From Phycisphaerae bacterium (GTDB lineage: Bacteria; Chloroflexota; Anaerolineae; 4572-78; J111): 64,000 nucleotides of DNA. The DNA is taken from the NCBI GenBank assembly GCA_028285035.1, contig JANQQF010000078.1, positions 1 through 64,000 of the forward strand. Direction: 5' to 3'. Positions 9,472 through 17,984 of the stretch are shown here, one piece after another. The position numbers were made by a program, and so were the translations under genes. The notes under the pieces were generated by a model. It did not search any database and had not been told where the DNA came from. It saw only the letters and a list, made by a program, of their open reading frames with translations. Position 1 is the stretch's first letter, and every line of letters starts with the position of its first letter.

Positions 9472-9511
9472 ACCTTCCAACCGTCCAACCTTTCAATCTT
9501 CCAATCTTCTT
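9472..9511. repeat. Octamer micro-repeat
   Basis: About five 8-nt units of pattern CNTYCAAY (CTTCCAAC, CGTCCAAC, CTTTCAAT, CTTCCAAT, CTTC) fill the gap between the permease and ATPase genes of the metal transporter. Confidence 0.6.
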
Positions 9512-9533
9512 TAAGTTATGCGACTCTTCCACA

Positions 9534-10373
9534 TTACCCATGATCTTCTCCCCCACAACAATGACTATCACTAATAAACATCGTTCCGTTGGGCGTGTCA
9601 ATCAGGCGCATACTGCCACTGTAGGCTTGGCTGAGCAGCTCGGTGGTAAAAACCTCTGCGGCTCGGCCAAAGCCAAGAATTTGCTGATTAAGCAACATCA
9701 GTCGATCAAAGCGCTCGGCGGCAAGGTTGAGATCGTGAGTGGCCACCAAAATCGTCACATCTCGCTGACGTAACGTGTCCAAAATGGCAAAAATACTCTC
9801 TTGAGATTTAACATCAAGGCCAGTTAACGGCTCATCCATCAACATTAATTCGGCCTCTTGAGCCAAGGCTCGAGCGATAAAGACCCGCTGCTGTTGTCCA
9901 CCAGACAGCTCCCCAATTTGTCGTTTGGCAAAATCAGCCATCCCCACCAACTCCAGTGAGTCTTGAACGATGTCCCAATCCTGTCGTTTGGGGCGGCGAA
10001 ACAGCCCCAACTGCCGAGTCCGCCCCATCATCACCACATCCCGCACATTGACTGGAAAGTGCCAATCGACCTGGCTACGCTGCGGCACGTAGGCAATACA
10101 GATATGCTCGTCAGGGGAGTTGCCATAAACATCCACCTGACCTTGATTGGGTCCTAACACACCAGAAATGACATTGAACAGGGTACTTTTCCCCGCACCA
10201 TTTGGTCCAATCACCGCTACCCGTTCACCCACTTGCAGCTTAAATGAAATGTCTTGTAAGGCGACATTGCTATCAAAACGGACCGAGACATTTCGCATCT
10301 CCAAGATAGGACGAGTAAGGTCGTGTGGGGGAAGTGGCTGAACTAAAGGTGCCGCAGTTTGTATGAGTTCCAT
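9534..10373 (-). CDS. znuC: Metal ABC transporter ATP-binding protein
   Basis: This is a 279-residue ABC ATPase. Walker A is GPNGAGKST (about residue 56), the Q-loop region follows PQRSQVDW, the signature is ELSGGQQQR, Walker B is LMLMDEP, and the switch His lies in VATHDLNL. The PQRSQVDWxFPVxVxDVVxMGR block is typical of ZnuC/MntA-type metal importers. It hydrolyses ATP to drive metal uptake with the adjacent permease and binding protein. It lies between them in the same orientation. Confidence 0.92.
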   Translation of the reverse strand: MELIQTAAPLVQPLPPHDLTRPILEMRNVSVRFDSNVALQDISFKLQVGERVAVIGPNGAGKSTLFNVISGVLGPNQGQVDVYGNSPDEHICIAYVPQRSQVDWHFPVNVRDVVMMGRTRQLGLFRRPKRQDWDIVQDSLELVGMADFAKRQIGELSGGQQQRVFIARALAQEAELMLMDEPLTGLDVKSQESIFAILDTLRQRDVTILVATHDLNLAAERFDRLMLLNQQILGFGRAAEVFTTELLSQAYSGSMRLIDTPNGTMFISDSHCCGGEDHG

Positions 10374-10413
10374 AAATTATCCTAAAAAATGAAGATTAGA
10401 GACTGAAACCATA

Positions 10414-10446
10414 AATCTCCAATCTCTAATCTCCTAATTTCTAATT
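10414..10446. repeat. Heptamer micro-repeat
   Basis: Consecutive units AATCTCC, AATCTCT, AATCTCCT, AATTTCT, AATTTTA lie between the ATPase start and the stop codon of the binding-protein gene. They follow the same 7-8-nt periodic style seen elsewhere in the window. Confidence 0.6.
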
Positions 10447-11790
10447 TTACTGCAAAGCCTCAACAATAGCGGTTGTGTTGAGGCGGATATAATCAAGGTA
10501 AGTCTCAGCACCACTACCGGCTTCACCAAGCGAGCCAGTATACAGCGGTACCAAGGTGATGCCTGTATCTTCGGCAACGCGCTCGGCAACGACTGGGTTG
10601 ACAGTTGTGCCTACAAAAATAGCCTGGACATCAAATTCGCCAATGGCTTCTTGCAATTCGGCTAACTCTTGGGCCGATGGCTCAGCCCCAGTTGTTGTCG
10701 CTGGGATGACCGCACCAACAATGTTCAAGCCGTAGCGATCAGCATAGTAACCAAATGAGTCGTGATCGGTGACCATTTCACGGTTATCAGCTGGAATTGT
10801 TTCGATTTGCTCTTTGACCCAACTATCCAACGCCATCAATTCAGCCTCATACGCTTCGGCATTTGCTTCATAGGTTTCGGCATTCACTGGATCAAGTTCG
10901 CTTAGGGCATGCTCAATGTTGTGTACCATCACCATTGCATTGGCCGGGGTCATCCAGATGTGGGGATCCCCACCGTCGTGAGCATGAGCGTGATGATCGT
11001 GTTCATCTTTGTGTGCTTCGGCATTATGCCCGTCTTCGTCATGGTGTTCACCTTCTTCTTCATCATCGTGATGACCTTCACCCTCTTCGTCATGGTGCTC
11101 ACCTTCTTCATCGTGATGTTCTTCTTCATCACCGTGACCGTGTCCATCCATTTCTTCAAATTTACGCACTTCCACATTGGTTGCTAGAGACACGATGGGA
11201 GCCTCACCACCCGCATTTTCAACCAGCTCTTCCAGAAACTCTTCCAGATGTAAGCCATTGATAAATACAACGTGGGAATCAGCCACAGACGTTACGTCTT
11301 GAGGCGTTGGGGTGAATGTGTGCGGGTCAGAGCCGATGGGAAGCATCGTGATCAACTCAATATTGTCACCCCCAACATTACGGACCAAATCACCGACAAT
11401 GTTGGTTGTAGCCAGCACCTTAAGCTTTTCACCCTCACCCAATTCGACGGCTGATAGTTCAACGCTAGCTTCATCACCATGATCATCAGGACGGTGATCG
11501 TCATGATCTTCATCTGTATGGTCATCGTGACCTTCTTTATCATGATCGTCGTGATCTTCGTCACCATGATCATCGTGACCCTCATCTGCGTGATCTTCAT
11601 CACCATGATCGTCATGATCTTCGTCCGAATGATCGTCGTGATCTTCATCACCGTGATCGTCGTGGCCTGCTTCCTCTTGATGCTCCGACTCACTCGGTGC
11701 CGCCGCTTGAGGCTGGGCACCACAGGCCGTAACCAACACCATCACTAACATCAACTTCATTAAAAGAAACAACAACTTTACCTTAGACAT
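10447..11790 (-). CDS. znuA: Zinc-type ABC substrate-binding lipoprotein, double His/Asp-rich
   Basis: I choose ATG 11790 because GGAGAG lies just upstream and a lipoprotein signal peptide begins there (lipobox LVTAC). The 447-residue product is a cluster A-I metal-binding protein. KVLATTNIVGDLVRNVGG opens the fold. The His of GSDPHTFTPT, the His in PHIWMTP and HDSFGYYADRYGL mark the metal site. Unusually there are two metal-sponge regions: an N-terminal block of about 75 residues of DHDDHGDE-like repeats directly after the anchor Cys, plus the usual central His loop. It delivers Zn(II), or possibly Mn(II), to the adjacent permease and ATPase. Confidence 0.9.
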   Translation of the reverse strand: MSKVKLLFLLMKLMLVMVLVTACGAQPQAAAPSESEHQEEAGHDDHGDEDHDDHSDEDHDDHGDEDHADEGHDDHGDEDHDDHDKEGHDDHTDEDHDDHRPDDHGDEASVELSAVELGEGEKLKVLATTNIVGDLVRNVGGDNIELITMLPIGSDPHTFTPTPQDVTSVADSHVVFINGLHLEEFLEELVENAGGEAPIVSLATNVEVRKFEEMDGHGHGDEEEHHDEEGEHHDEEGEGHHDDEEEGEHHDEDGHNAEAHKDEHDHHAHAHDGGDPHIWMTPANAMVMVHNIEHALSELDPVNAETYEANAEAYEAELMALDSWVKEQIETIPADNREMVTDHDSFGYYADRYGLNIVGAVIPATTTGAEPSAQELAELQEAIGEFDVQAIFVGTTVNPVVAERVAEDTGITLVPLYTGSLGEAGSGAETYLDYIRLNTTAIVEALQ

Positions 11791-11923
11791 TCTACTCTCC
11801 TTTTTTAGATGAGAAAAGTTTTCAAATACTTGCAAATTTTTTATAGCCAAAATCAATAAATGCAAACAAGTCTCAATTAGAGAAAATTTTTTTTATTCCA
11901 CAACAATCCTTCTACAGTCACAC

Positions 11924-11940
11924 ATGAGACACATTCTCAT
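11924..11940. promoter_or_regulatory. Putative Zur/Fur-family operator
   Basis: ATGAGACACATTCTCAT is a perfect 6-bp inverted repeat around 5 nt. Its inner 15 bases match the 7-1-7 Fur-family pattern TGAnAATnATTnTCA at 12 of 14 fixed or variable positions, with a perfect right half. It lies about 130 nt before the znuA-like start, where a zinc-sensing Zur repressor would act. Regulator identity is inferred. Confidence 0.55.
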
Positions 11941-11999
11941 TTATATACAAAAAAATAGACCTTTCGGCCAATAACTCTTCTAATTGATACAACGTCGCA

Positions 12000-12027
12000 A
12001 TTATACCGGATTCGAACCTACTGTCAA
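12000..12027 (-). promoter_or_regulatory. Consensus sigma-70-type promoter of metal operon
   Basis: On the minus strand, TTGACA (12027-12022) and TATAAT (12005-12000) are separated by 16 nt, so both hexamers are perfect. The predicted start near 11993 gives a leader of about 200 nt for the znuA-like gene and places the palindrome at 11924-11940 downstream of it. Confidence 0.7.
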
Positions 12028-12133
12028 ATAAAATTTTGGTTGTCTTTGGGATGAATACATTATCTTGCTCAATGTTCTGGTCACCTATAAACTATCGCCC
12101 TATTCAAACAAAGTCAGATATTGGGGTAAGCAA

Positions 12134-12709
12134 ATGAGTAAATCGGCCATCGACCCAAATCACACCTTATACGTTGTTGAACGCACAGATTGGCGTGCCT
12201 GGCTTGAGCAAAATTACCAAGACGCTAGCGAAGTCTGGCTCATTTATCCTCGCAAACAATCCGACCACCCCCGCATCCCCTACAATGACGCAGTTGAAGA
12301 AGCCCTCTGTTTTGGTTGGATTGATAGCAAGACCAAGGCCATTGATGACACCCGCTATGCCCAGCGCTTTACCCCCAGAAAACCACGCAGCGGTTACTCA
12401 CAAACTAACAAAGAACGCCTACGTCGCCTAATTGAGCAGGACAAGGTCATTCCTAAAATTTTAGATAGCGTCAAGGACGTTTTGGTAGAACTATTTATCC
12501 CGCCAGCCGACGTTGTCGCCGCATTGCAAGCAAATGAGCAGGCCTGGAGTAACTTCCAGCGTTACTCTGAAGCCTACCAACGCATCAGGCTGGCCTTTGT
12601 TGACACCGCCAGAAAACGGCCCGAAGAGTTTGAAAAGCGCCTCAATCATTTGATCAAAATGAGCGAGAAGGATAAGCAATTTGGCTTTGGCATTGAGAGT
12701 TATTACTAG
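12134..12709 (+). CDS. YdeI/OmpD-associated family protein
   Basis: The product is 191 residues if it starts at ATG 12134, which has a purine-rich GGGGTAAG upstream; an earlier in-frame ATG at 12065 lacks a site. The sequence matches the YdeI family: an N-terminal RTDWRAWLEQNY, the hallmark EALCFGWIDSKTKAID, then RFTPRKPRSGYSQTNKERLRRL. The C-terminal helix region has FEKRLNHLIKMSEKDKQFGFG. The family is cytoplasmic and has been linked to antimicrobial peptide tolerance in enteric bacteria, but its molecular role is not settled. It is probably monocistronic. Confidence 0.85.
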   Translation: MSKSAIDPNHTLYVVERTDWRAWLEQNYQDASEVWLIYPRKQSDHPRIPYNDAVEEALCFGWIDSKTKAIDDTRYAQRFTPRKPRSGYSQTNKERLRRLIEQDKVIPKILDSVKDVLVELFIPPADVVAALQANEQAWSNFQRYSEAYQRIRLAFVDTARKRPEEFEKRLNHLIKMSEKDKQFGFGIESYY

Positions 12710-12855
12710 ATCTGGTTTGCAAAAGGCTTGTTTAATAAGTGCATTTTACAAGTTGAGCGAATGTACGTTGTTTGGAAGGCTGGAGGTTTGGTTAAATCTC
12801 TCACCCTTCCAATTTCACCTCTTAATCAGACTGTATCCAATATAGGAGACATTTT

Positions 12856-14091
12856 ATGAAACTACAAGATATAAAAACCTACGTCACCGTCCCACCGACG
12901 GGAATTGGTGGTTCATTTTGGGTGATTGTCAAGATTACAACAGATAATGGTATCGAAGGTATTGGCGAATGTTACGGCATTCCCGTGTCGGGCGATATTG
13001 CCGCACGAATGGTAGAGGACACCTTTGAGCGATTTATTGCCGGGGAAAATCCGCACAATGTGGAAACAATGTTCCGACGGGTCTACTCGGCTGGTTTCAC
13101 CCAACGCCCTGACGTTAGTATGATGGGGGTGTTCAGCGGCATCGAGATCGCCGTATGGGACATTCTGGGCAAAGCCTCGGGGCAACCAATATACAATTTG
13201 ATCGGGGGTGGGTTCCACGAACGAATTCGCACCTATACCTACCTCTACCCCGACATCCTCTCTCCCTCTGGCTGGGCGGGTGAAGACATCGGCGATGTTT
13301 ATCACGATGGCGATGCGGCGGCTGAAGCAGCCCTAAAATATGTAGAAATGGGCTTCACCGCTGTCAAACAAGACCCCGCTGGCCCGTACAGCTTCCAAGG
13401 GGGACGCGAGCTTTCGCTACACGAACTATCTCGTAGCGAATATAGCGTGAAACGAATTCGAGAAGCGGTTGGTGATAAAGCAGACATTCTGTTTGGAACT
13501 CACGGCCAGATGACCACATCGTCGGCCATTCGGCTGGCCAAACGGCTAGAGCAGTATGATCCGCTTTGGTTCGAAGAACCCTGCCCACCCGATCAAATGG
13601 ATGCGATTGGCCGCGTGGCTCAGGCTACCTCGATTCCGGTGGCAACCGGTGAACGTCTGACTACGAAGATGGAGTTTCACCAAGCCCTCAAAGCGGGTGT
13701 TGCTATCCTTCAACCAGATATTGGACGCAGCGGGGGTATCTGGGAGACGAAGAAGATTGCGGTGATTGCCGAGTTGTACAACGCCCAAGTCGCGCCACAC
13801 ATCTATTGCGGTCCGATTGCCCACGCTGCCGCTGCGCACGTGGCCTTCAGCAGCCCCAATTTCCTCATTCTCGAAACGATTCAGACTGAGTTCCACGACG
13901 CCATTCTCCAGAAGCCACTGACTTGGGAGGCGGGCTACATGGTCGCCCCCACTGAGCCAGGCCTGGGCATCGAACTAAATGAGCAAGCCGTTTTGGATCA
14001 GCCCTACACTACAGGTGGACGGCTCCATCTAGAGATGTCTCAGACACCACTCAGTTCAGCCAATGACAAAATCATCACCGAGCTTGAATAA
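12856..14091 (+). CDS. Enolase-superfamily sugar-acid dehydratase-like protein
   Basis: This 411-residue protein is of the mandelate racemase/muconate-lactonizing group, with a capping domain (about 1-125) and a TIM barrel (about 130-400). Recognisable blocks are FSGIEIAVWDILGKASGQP, WFEEPCPPDQ and ATGERLTT (two Glu metal ligands) and APHIYCGP (catalytic His). The place where the first metal-binding Asp is usual reads FGTHGQ, apparently with Gly, so the exact chemistry is uncertain. GGAG precedes the ATG. It is followed after 2 nt by an FAD oxidoreductase, so a joint pathway is likely. Galactonate-type dehydratase is the best guess. Confidence 0.8.
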   Translation: MKLQDIKTYVTVPPTGIGGSFWVIVKITTDNGIEGIGECYGIPVSGDIAARMVEDTFERFIAGENPHNVETMFRRVYSAGFTQRPDVSMMGVFSGIEIAVWDILGKASGQPIYNLIGGGFHERIRTYTYLYPDILSPSGWAGEDIGDVYHDGDAAAEAALKYVEMGFTAVKQDPAGPYSFQGGRELSLHELSRSEYSVKRIREAVGDKADILFGTHGQMTTSSAIRLAKRLEQYDPLWFEEPCPPDQMDAIGRVAQATSIPVATGERLTTKMEFHQALKAGVAILQPDIGRSGGIWETKKIAVIAELYNAQVAPHIYCGPIAHAAAAHVAFSSPNFLILETIQTEFHDAILQKPLTWEAGYMVAPTEPGLGIELNEQAVLDQPYTTGGRLHLEMSQTPLSSANDKIITELE

Positions 14092-14093
14092 GG

Positions 14094-15662
14094 ATGAACA
14101 AACAACAAGCAAAGCCCGACTATTTGATTGTTGGCAGTGGGTTGGCTGCTTTGAGCTTCGGGGCCTTAATGGCCAAGGCAGGTAAAACGGTCAAAATTTT
14201 GGAAGCCCACTATCTGCCGGGGGGGTATGGTCATACCTTTGAGTTAGGTGGTTACAAATTTAATGCTCAATTGCACTATGTTTGGAATTGTGGGGAAGAT
14301 CGTGCTGTTGGGAAAGTACTACGCCATCTCGGGCTGGCTGAGGTGGTCACCTTTTGCGAGTACAACCCAAACGGGTTTGATCACATGCGAATGCCCGGAT
14401 ATTCGCTGGAAATCCCATACGACTATGATGAATTGACGAATCGATTGCAAAAACTCTTCCCCGAGGCAGCACCCCAGCTTCGTGACTTTATTCAGGCGGT
14501 TAAGGGAATGTCGGAGGCGGTCGATCAATTGCCGTCAAACAAATCGCAACTTTGGCGTAATCCGCAAACGCTGACAACCGTTCTGGGGCATACCTCCAAC
14601 ATCGCCAACCTGTTGAAATTTCGAATGGCCACGCTCCAAGAGGTCTTCGAACATTATCAACTGCCTGCCGCCGCCCAAACGCTCTTGGCTCTACAATGGC
14701 CTGATTTTATGCTCCCCCCCAACCAACTCTCCTTCATTCCCTGGCTGATGCTCTTTAGCGGCTACTGCCGTGGTGCCTACTACCCCACCCATCATTTTGA
14801 GCACGTCATCAATAGTTTGGTTGAGACTATTGAACAAAACGGGGGTGAAATTTGCTACCAACACAAAGTTATCGATTACAAGCTAGAAGGTGATCAGGTG
14901 ACGGGGGTGTTGGCTGAGGCTCTGGATGGCACAGGGCATATTAGCGAGCATACGGGGCAAACGGTCATCTGCAATATGGACCCTCGGCAAGCGGCTGAGA
15001 TGATCGGATTTCATCGCTTTTCCAGCAAGGTTAAGGCCCAATTGAATTACGATTATTCACCATCAAATTTTATGGCCTACTGTGTGGTCAAAGATATCGA
15101 TTTGCGGGATTATGGCTTTGGCGAATGGAATTTGTTTCACACCGAGCAGGCCGATTTGAATCAGACCTTTTATGATATGTACCAACGCGGCGACTATAGC
15201 CAGCCCAGCTTTGCTGTCACGGTGCCCACGCTATTCACTGATGATCGCAGCGACTGTCCGCCGGATCACCAGATCATCGAATTTCTAACCGTGGCCAACT
15301 ATCAACGGTTTCTCGATCTCAAAATCAGTAGTCCACCCAAATATCGGGCCAAGAAGGATGAAATCCTGGACGCGATTTTGGATGTGATGGAGCGCGACTA
15401 TGTGCCGGACTTACGAAAATATCTGGTCTTTCAGATCACTGGTAGCCCGACCACCAACGAGCGCTACTGCTGGAGTCCGGCGGGGAACTCGTATGGTTCA
15501 AACATGACCCCCGAAAATATGGGGCCAGGACGGCTGACCCATCACACTTCACTTAAAAATTTCTACTTTTGCAACGCCTCATCAGGGTATCCCGGCTTTA
15601 CAGGCACCATCTGGACCGGCTGTCGACTGTACGAGCATTTAGCGGGAGAGGCCATTCTCTAA
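14094..15662 (+). CDS. FAD-dependent oxidoreductase, CrtISO/phytoene-desaturase-like
   Basis: The 522-residue flavoprotein begins with an FAD dinucleotide-binding motif (YLIVGSGLAALSFGALMAKAG), followed by the GGYGHTF substrate-side motif typical of carotenoid isomerase and retinol saturase relatives. The C-terminal FAD motif region reads NASSGYPGFTGTIWTG. The length fits the family. It starts 2 nt after the dehydratase stop and is followed 2 nt later by a second flavoprotein, so the three genes form one unit. Members act on polyenes or other lipids; the partner dehydratase suggests a specialised metabolite, but the substrate cannot be read from sequence. Confidence 0.78.
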   Translation: MNKQQAKPDYLIVGSGLAALSFGALMAKAGKTVKILEAHYLPGGYGHTFELGGYKFNAQLHYVWNCGEDRAVGKVLRHLGLAEVVTFCEYNPNGFDHMRMPGYSLEIPYDYDELTNRLQKLFPEAAPQLRDFIQAVKGMSEAVDQLPSNKSQLWRNPQTLTTVLGHTSNIANLLKFRMATLQEVFEHYQLPAAAQTLLALQWPDFMLPPNQLSFIPWLMLFSGYCRGAYYPTHHFEHVINSLVETIEQNGGEICYQHKVIDYKLEGDQVTGVLAEALDGTGHISEHTGQTVICNMDPRQAAEMIGFHRFSSKVKAQLNYDYSPSNFMAYCVVKDIDLRDYGFGEWNLFHTEQADLNQTFYDMYQRGDYSQPSFAVTVPTLFTDDRSDCPPDHQIIEFLTVANYQRFLDLKISSPPKYRAKKDEILDAILDVMERDYVPDLRKYLVFQITGSPTTNERYCWSPAGNSYGSNMTPENMGPGRLTHHTSLKNFYFCNASSGYPGFTGTIWTGCRLYEHLAGEAIL

Positions 15663-15664
15663 CG

Positions 15665-16894
15665 ATGAAAATAGCCATCATCGGCGGGGGCAGCGCGGGA
15701 ATGACCACCGCCTATCTACTCCGCCATAGCCACGACGTTACCTTGTTTGAAAAACAGCCCATTCTCGGGGGCAACATTCGTACTCTCAACAAAAATGTAA
15801 CCGATGTTTCTCTCGATCCAACAATCACCCTCGATAATGGCGTGATTGAATTTCAGGGCGAAAATTTTGTCAACTTTCATAAGCTTATGGCCAAATTAGG
15901 GGTGGAAGTCACAGAGGTGGAGGGGGGATCGACCAGCCTTTTTCTGGCGGATGGCCGACATCTATACGCCCCGATGGTTATCCGCGAGAGCAAGCTATCC
16001 CGGCTGGAACGCTGGGCGGAATATCTCAAATTGATGGGCCAAGTTCTACCTTATCGACAATTCCAAAGGCGCACCCAAGACAACTTTGCTGGCAGCCCCA
16101 TTTCAGACTTTTTGGGAGATAAGTCGTTTCATCTGTGGTTCAAACTGTTGTTGATGTACGCCTACTCCATCCCCTATCACCAAATCAATGATTTTCCAGC
16201 CGACATCGCCGTGCCTATTCTCCGTCAGTCAGGGCTAGGCACCAAGTGGACCAGCATAAAAAGCGGGGTCTACACCTATTTCGAGCGAATGCTGGAACAG
16301 TTCACTGGCACCATTTACTGCAATGCTCACATTCAAGGCATTTGGCGGGATCAGACAGGTGTGACTATTTCGCTGGCAGGTAGCGGTAACCTCACCTTTG
16401 ACAAAGTCATTTTTGCCACCCCACCCGATCAGGTTTTGCAATTACTACTTGATCCGACCGAGCAGGAATACACCCGCTTTGCTGCGTGGCAATCCAATCA
16501 TGCCAGCACAATTATTCACAGGGATACTAGTTTCTATCAACGGTTGGGGGCAACATATTACAGTGAGTTTGATCTCTTTCAGAAGGATACACTAGGACAC
16601 TGCGGCTACAACGCCTATCTCAATCGGCTCTGCGGCGTCGCTGACCAGACCACCCACTATGGGTTAGCCTACAATCTGATTGATTGGATTGATCCAGCCA
16701 AAATCATCCACATTCAGCCACATCATACCCCGCTTTACACCACAGAAGCCCTGCAACATCGCCAAGCCATTATCGAAACCAACGGCGAAAATCACACCTA
16801 TCACGCCGGAGCCTATCTAGGCAACGGCCTCCACGAAGGGGCGATCACCTCTGCGCTTGCTGTCTCCCAATTGCTTGGTGGGGAGATGGTGTAA
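15665..16894 (+). CDS. FAD-dependent amine-oxidase-like protein
   Basis: The ATG at 15665 is chosen because the Rossmann FAD motif MKIAIIGGGSAGMTTAYLL starts exactly there, 2 nt after the previous stop. The 409-residue protein continues with FEKQPILGGNIRTL (second FAD contact) and a C-terminal FAD block YHAGAYLGNGLHEGAITSAL. It resembles NAD(P)/FAD amine oxidase-domain proteins often found beside polyene or fatty-acid modifying genes. It completes the three-gene set with the dehydratase and the CrtISO-like enzyme. Reaction and substrate are unknown. Confidence 0.75.
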   Translation: MKIAIIGGGSAGMTTAYLLRHSHDVTLFEKQPILGGNIRTLNKNVTDVSLDPTITLDNGVIEFQGENFVNFHKLMAKLGVEVTEVEGGSTSLFLADGRHLYAPMVIRESKLSRLERWAEYLKLMGQVLPYRQFQRRTQDNFAGSPISDFLGDKSFHLWFKLLLMYAYSIPYHQINDFPADIAVPILRQSGLGTKWTSIKSGVYTYFERMLEQFTGTIYCNAHIQGIWRDQTGVTISLAGSGNLTFDKVIFATPPDQVLQLLLDPTEQEYTRFAAWQSNHASTIIHRDTSFYQRLGATYYSEFDLFQKDTLGHCGYNAYLNRLCGVADQTTHYGLAYNLIDWIDPAKIIHIQPHHTPLYTTEALQHRQAIIETNGENHTYHAGAYLGNGLHEGAITSALAVSQLLGGEMV

Positions 16895-16897
16895 CCC

Positions 16898-16956
16898 TTA
16901 TCTAATAAAAGTTACATCTAGCCTACTTTCAGCCAGGTGTTCATCTTTTTAGATAA
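16898..16956. terminator. Imperfect hairpin between convergent genes
   Basis: TTATCTAATAAAAG (16898-16911) can pair with CTTTTTAGATAA (16945-16956) across about 33 nt, between the flavoprotein gene and the convergent acetamidase gene. The arms carry A/T runs on both strands, which would suit a weak bidirectional terminator. Confidence 0.3.
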
Positions 16957-17042
16957 AACATTTATTCACTTAGATGGATCATCAGCGTTCGCCTGTGAGG
17001 TACGATTTCAATCGCGTCAGTTACAGGGACGACCATATAAAC

Positions 17043-17972
17043 TTAAACCAACACACTCAGCGGAAAATAGCAGGAAACCAGCCAATTCGGGGCATCAACA
17101 ATTTCACTGATTTTGAGATCCGCGACGACACTGCAGAGACAGTAGGCTTGGCTACGGGAGAAACTGTGCTCGGTTTCGAGCCAGTCAATCATGTAACGAA
17201 CAGCATTTTGAGAATTGACAAACAAATCAGGACCATGGGCGGTGGTGCAGAAGTAGCCTTGGCTGTCCGTCTTGGTGAGGGGACTGGGGGTGATAAATTG
17301 TAGCTCGGGGATTGAGACGCCTTTGCGAAGCCCAAAACGGAGGGTGACCGTCATCGGGGCTTCGATGCCCGTTCCGCTGACCTCACCATCGCCTTGGGCA
17401 GCGTGACAATCGGCAGTCGAAAAGAGTGCCCCCTCAACATGCACAGGGAAATAGGCGGTCGCGCCGATGGTCAGCCCCCGAATATCAACATTGCCCCCAT
17501 TAAAACGTGGCGGGGCGGTGATAAAACGACCATCTTCCTTTGGTGCTACCCCCATCACCCCACAGAATGGCTCATAGGGGACTTTGACTTTATCGCTATC
17601 CTGAAAATAACACCAGTCGCCTTCCAAACGCCAGTGTTGCAAAAAGGGGAAGTCGAAATCTTCAGCTAACAGGCCAAAGTTCGGTGAGTGGCAATTCCAG
17701 CCCCACCCTTTATGTTTTAGATCAAGGATTTCGACCACCAACGAGTCCCCTGGTTGAGCGCCTTTTACAAAAACCGGGCCAGTCAGCGGGTGTACCCGTG
17801 ATTTATCATTCTTCAAAAGTTGCTCTGCCGTTGAAGTGGGCGTGACTTGCCCGTCACAGGCATCACGACATTCAAAAACAACCATATCGCCTGCTTCGAT
17901 CTCTAGTCGAGGTGGCAACTGATTATCCCAGAAGGCATGAATATCGCTATCGTCTAAATAATATTCGGTCAT
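17043..17972 (-). CDS. Acetamidase/formamidase family protein
   Basis: The 309-residue protein matches the FmdA_AmdA family. LEIEAGDMVVFECRDACDGQ, HPLTGPVFVKGAQPGDSLVVEILD, GCVMGVAP-like PFCGVMGVAP, GGNVDIRGL and ADCHAAQGDGEVSGTGIE are all visible, the last two contributing metal- and substrate-site residues. Members hydrolyse short-chain amides to ammonia and the acid. The gene starts 12 nt after the metallo-beta-lactamase-fold gene, so the two are co-transcribed with the sulfatase further upstream. The physiological amide is unknown. Confidence 0.87.
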   Translation of the reverse strand: MTEYYLDDSDIHAFWDNQLPPRLEIEAGDMVVFECRDACDGQVTPTSTAEQLLKNDKSRVHPLTGPVFVKGAQPGDSLVVEILDLKHKGWGWNCHSPNFGLLAEDFDFPFLQHWRLEGDWCYFQDSDKVKVPYEPFCGVMGVAPKEDGRFITAPPRFNGGNVDIRGLTIGATAYFPVHVEGALFSTADCHAAQGDGEVSGTGIEAPMTVTLRFGLRKGVSIPELQFITPSPLTKTDSQGYFCTTAHGPDLFVNSQNAVRYMIDWLETEHSFSRSQAYCLCSVVADLKISEIVDAPNWLVSCYFPLSVLV

Positions 17973-17984
17973 TATAATTCCACC

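Larger units (their letters stand above)
11791..12133. other. Divergent regulatory region of metal operon
   Basis: These 343 bases separate the leftward metal-transport genes from the rightward YdeI-like gene. They hold a consensus-like leftward promoter (12000-12027), a Fur/Zur-type palindrome (11924-11940), and between them a GNRA-looped 4-bp mini-hairpin followed by a U-run on the minus strand (about 11952-11970). No gene was seen. Confidence 0.5.

Noticed and set aside
10863..11748. Hydrophobic or His-rich open frames opposite the zinc-binding protein gene
   Set aside because: They mirror the repetitive His/Asp codons of the real gene on the other strand and have no start signals.
12005..12021. 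tRNA T-arm (GGTTCGAATCC on the minus strand)
   Set aside because: The flanking bases do not form a T-stem and no acceptor or anticodon arm is present; the sequence is the spacer of a consensus promoter.
16974..17303. 109-residue rightward gene
   Set aside because: It lies antisense inside the acetamidase gene and has no family features.
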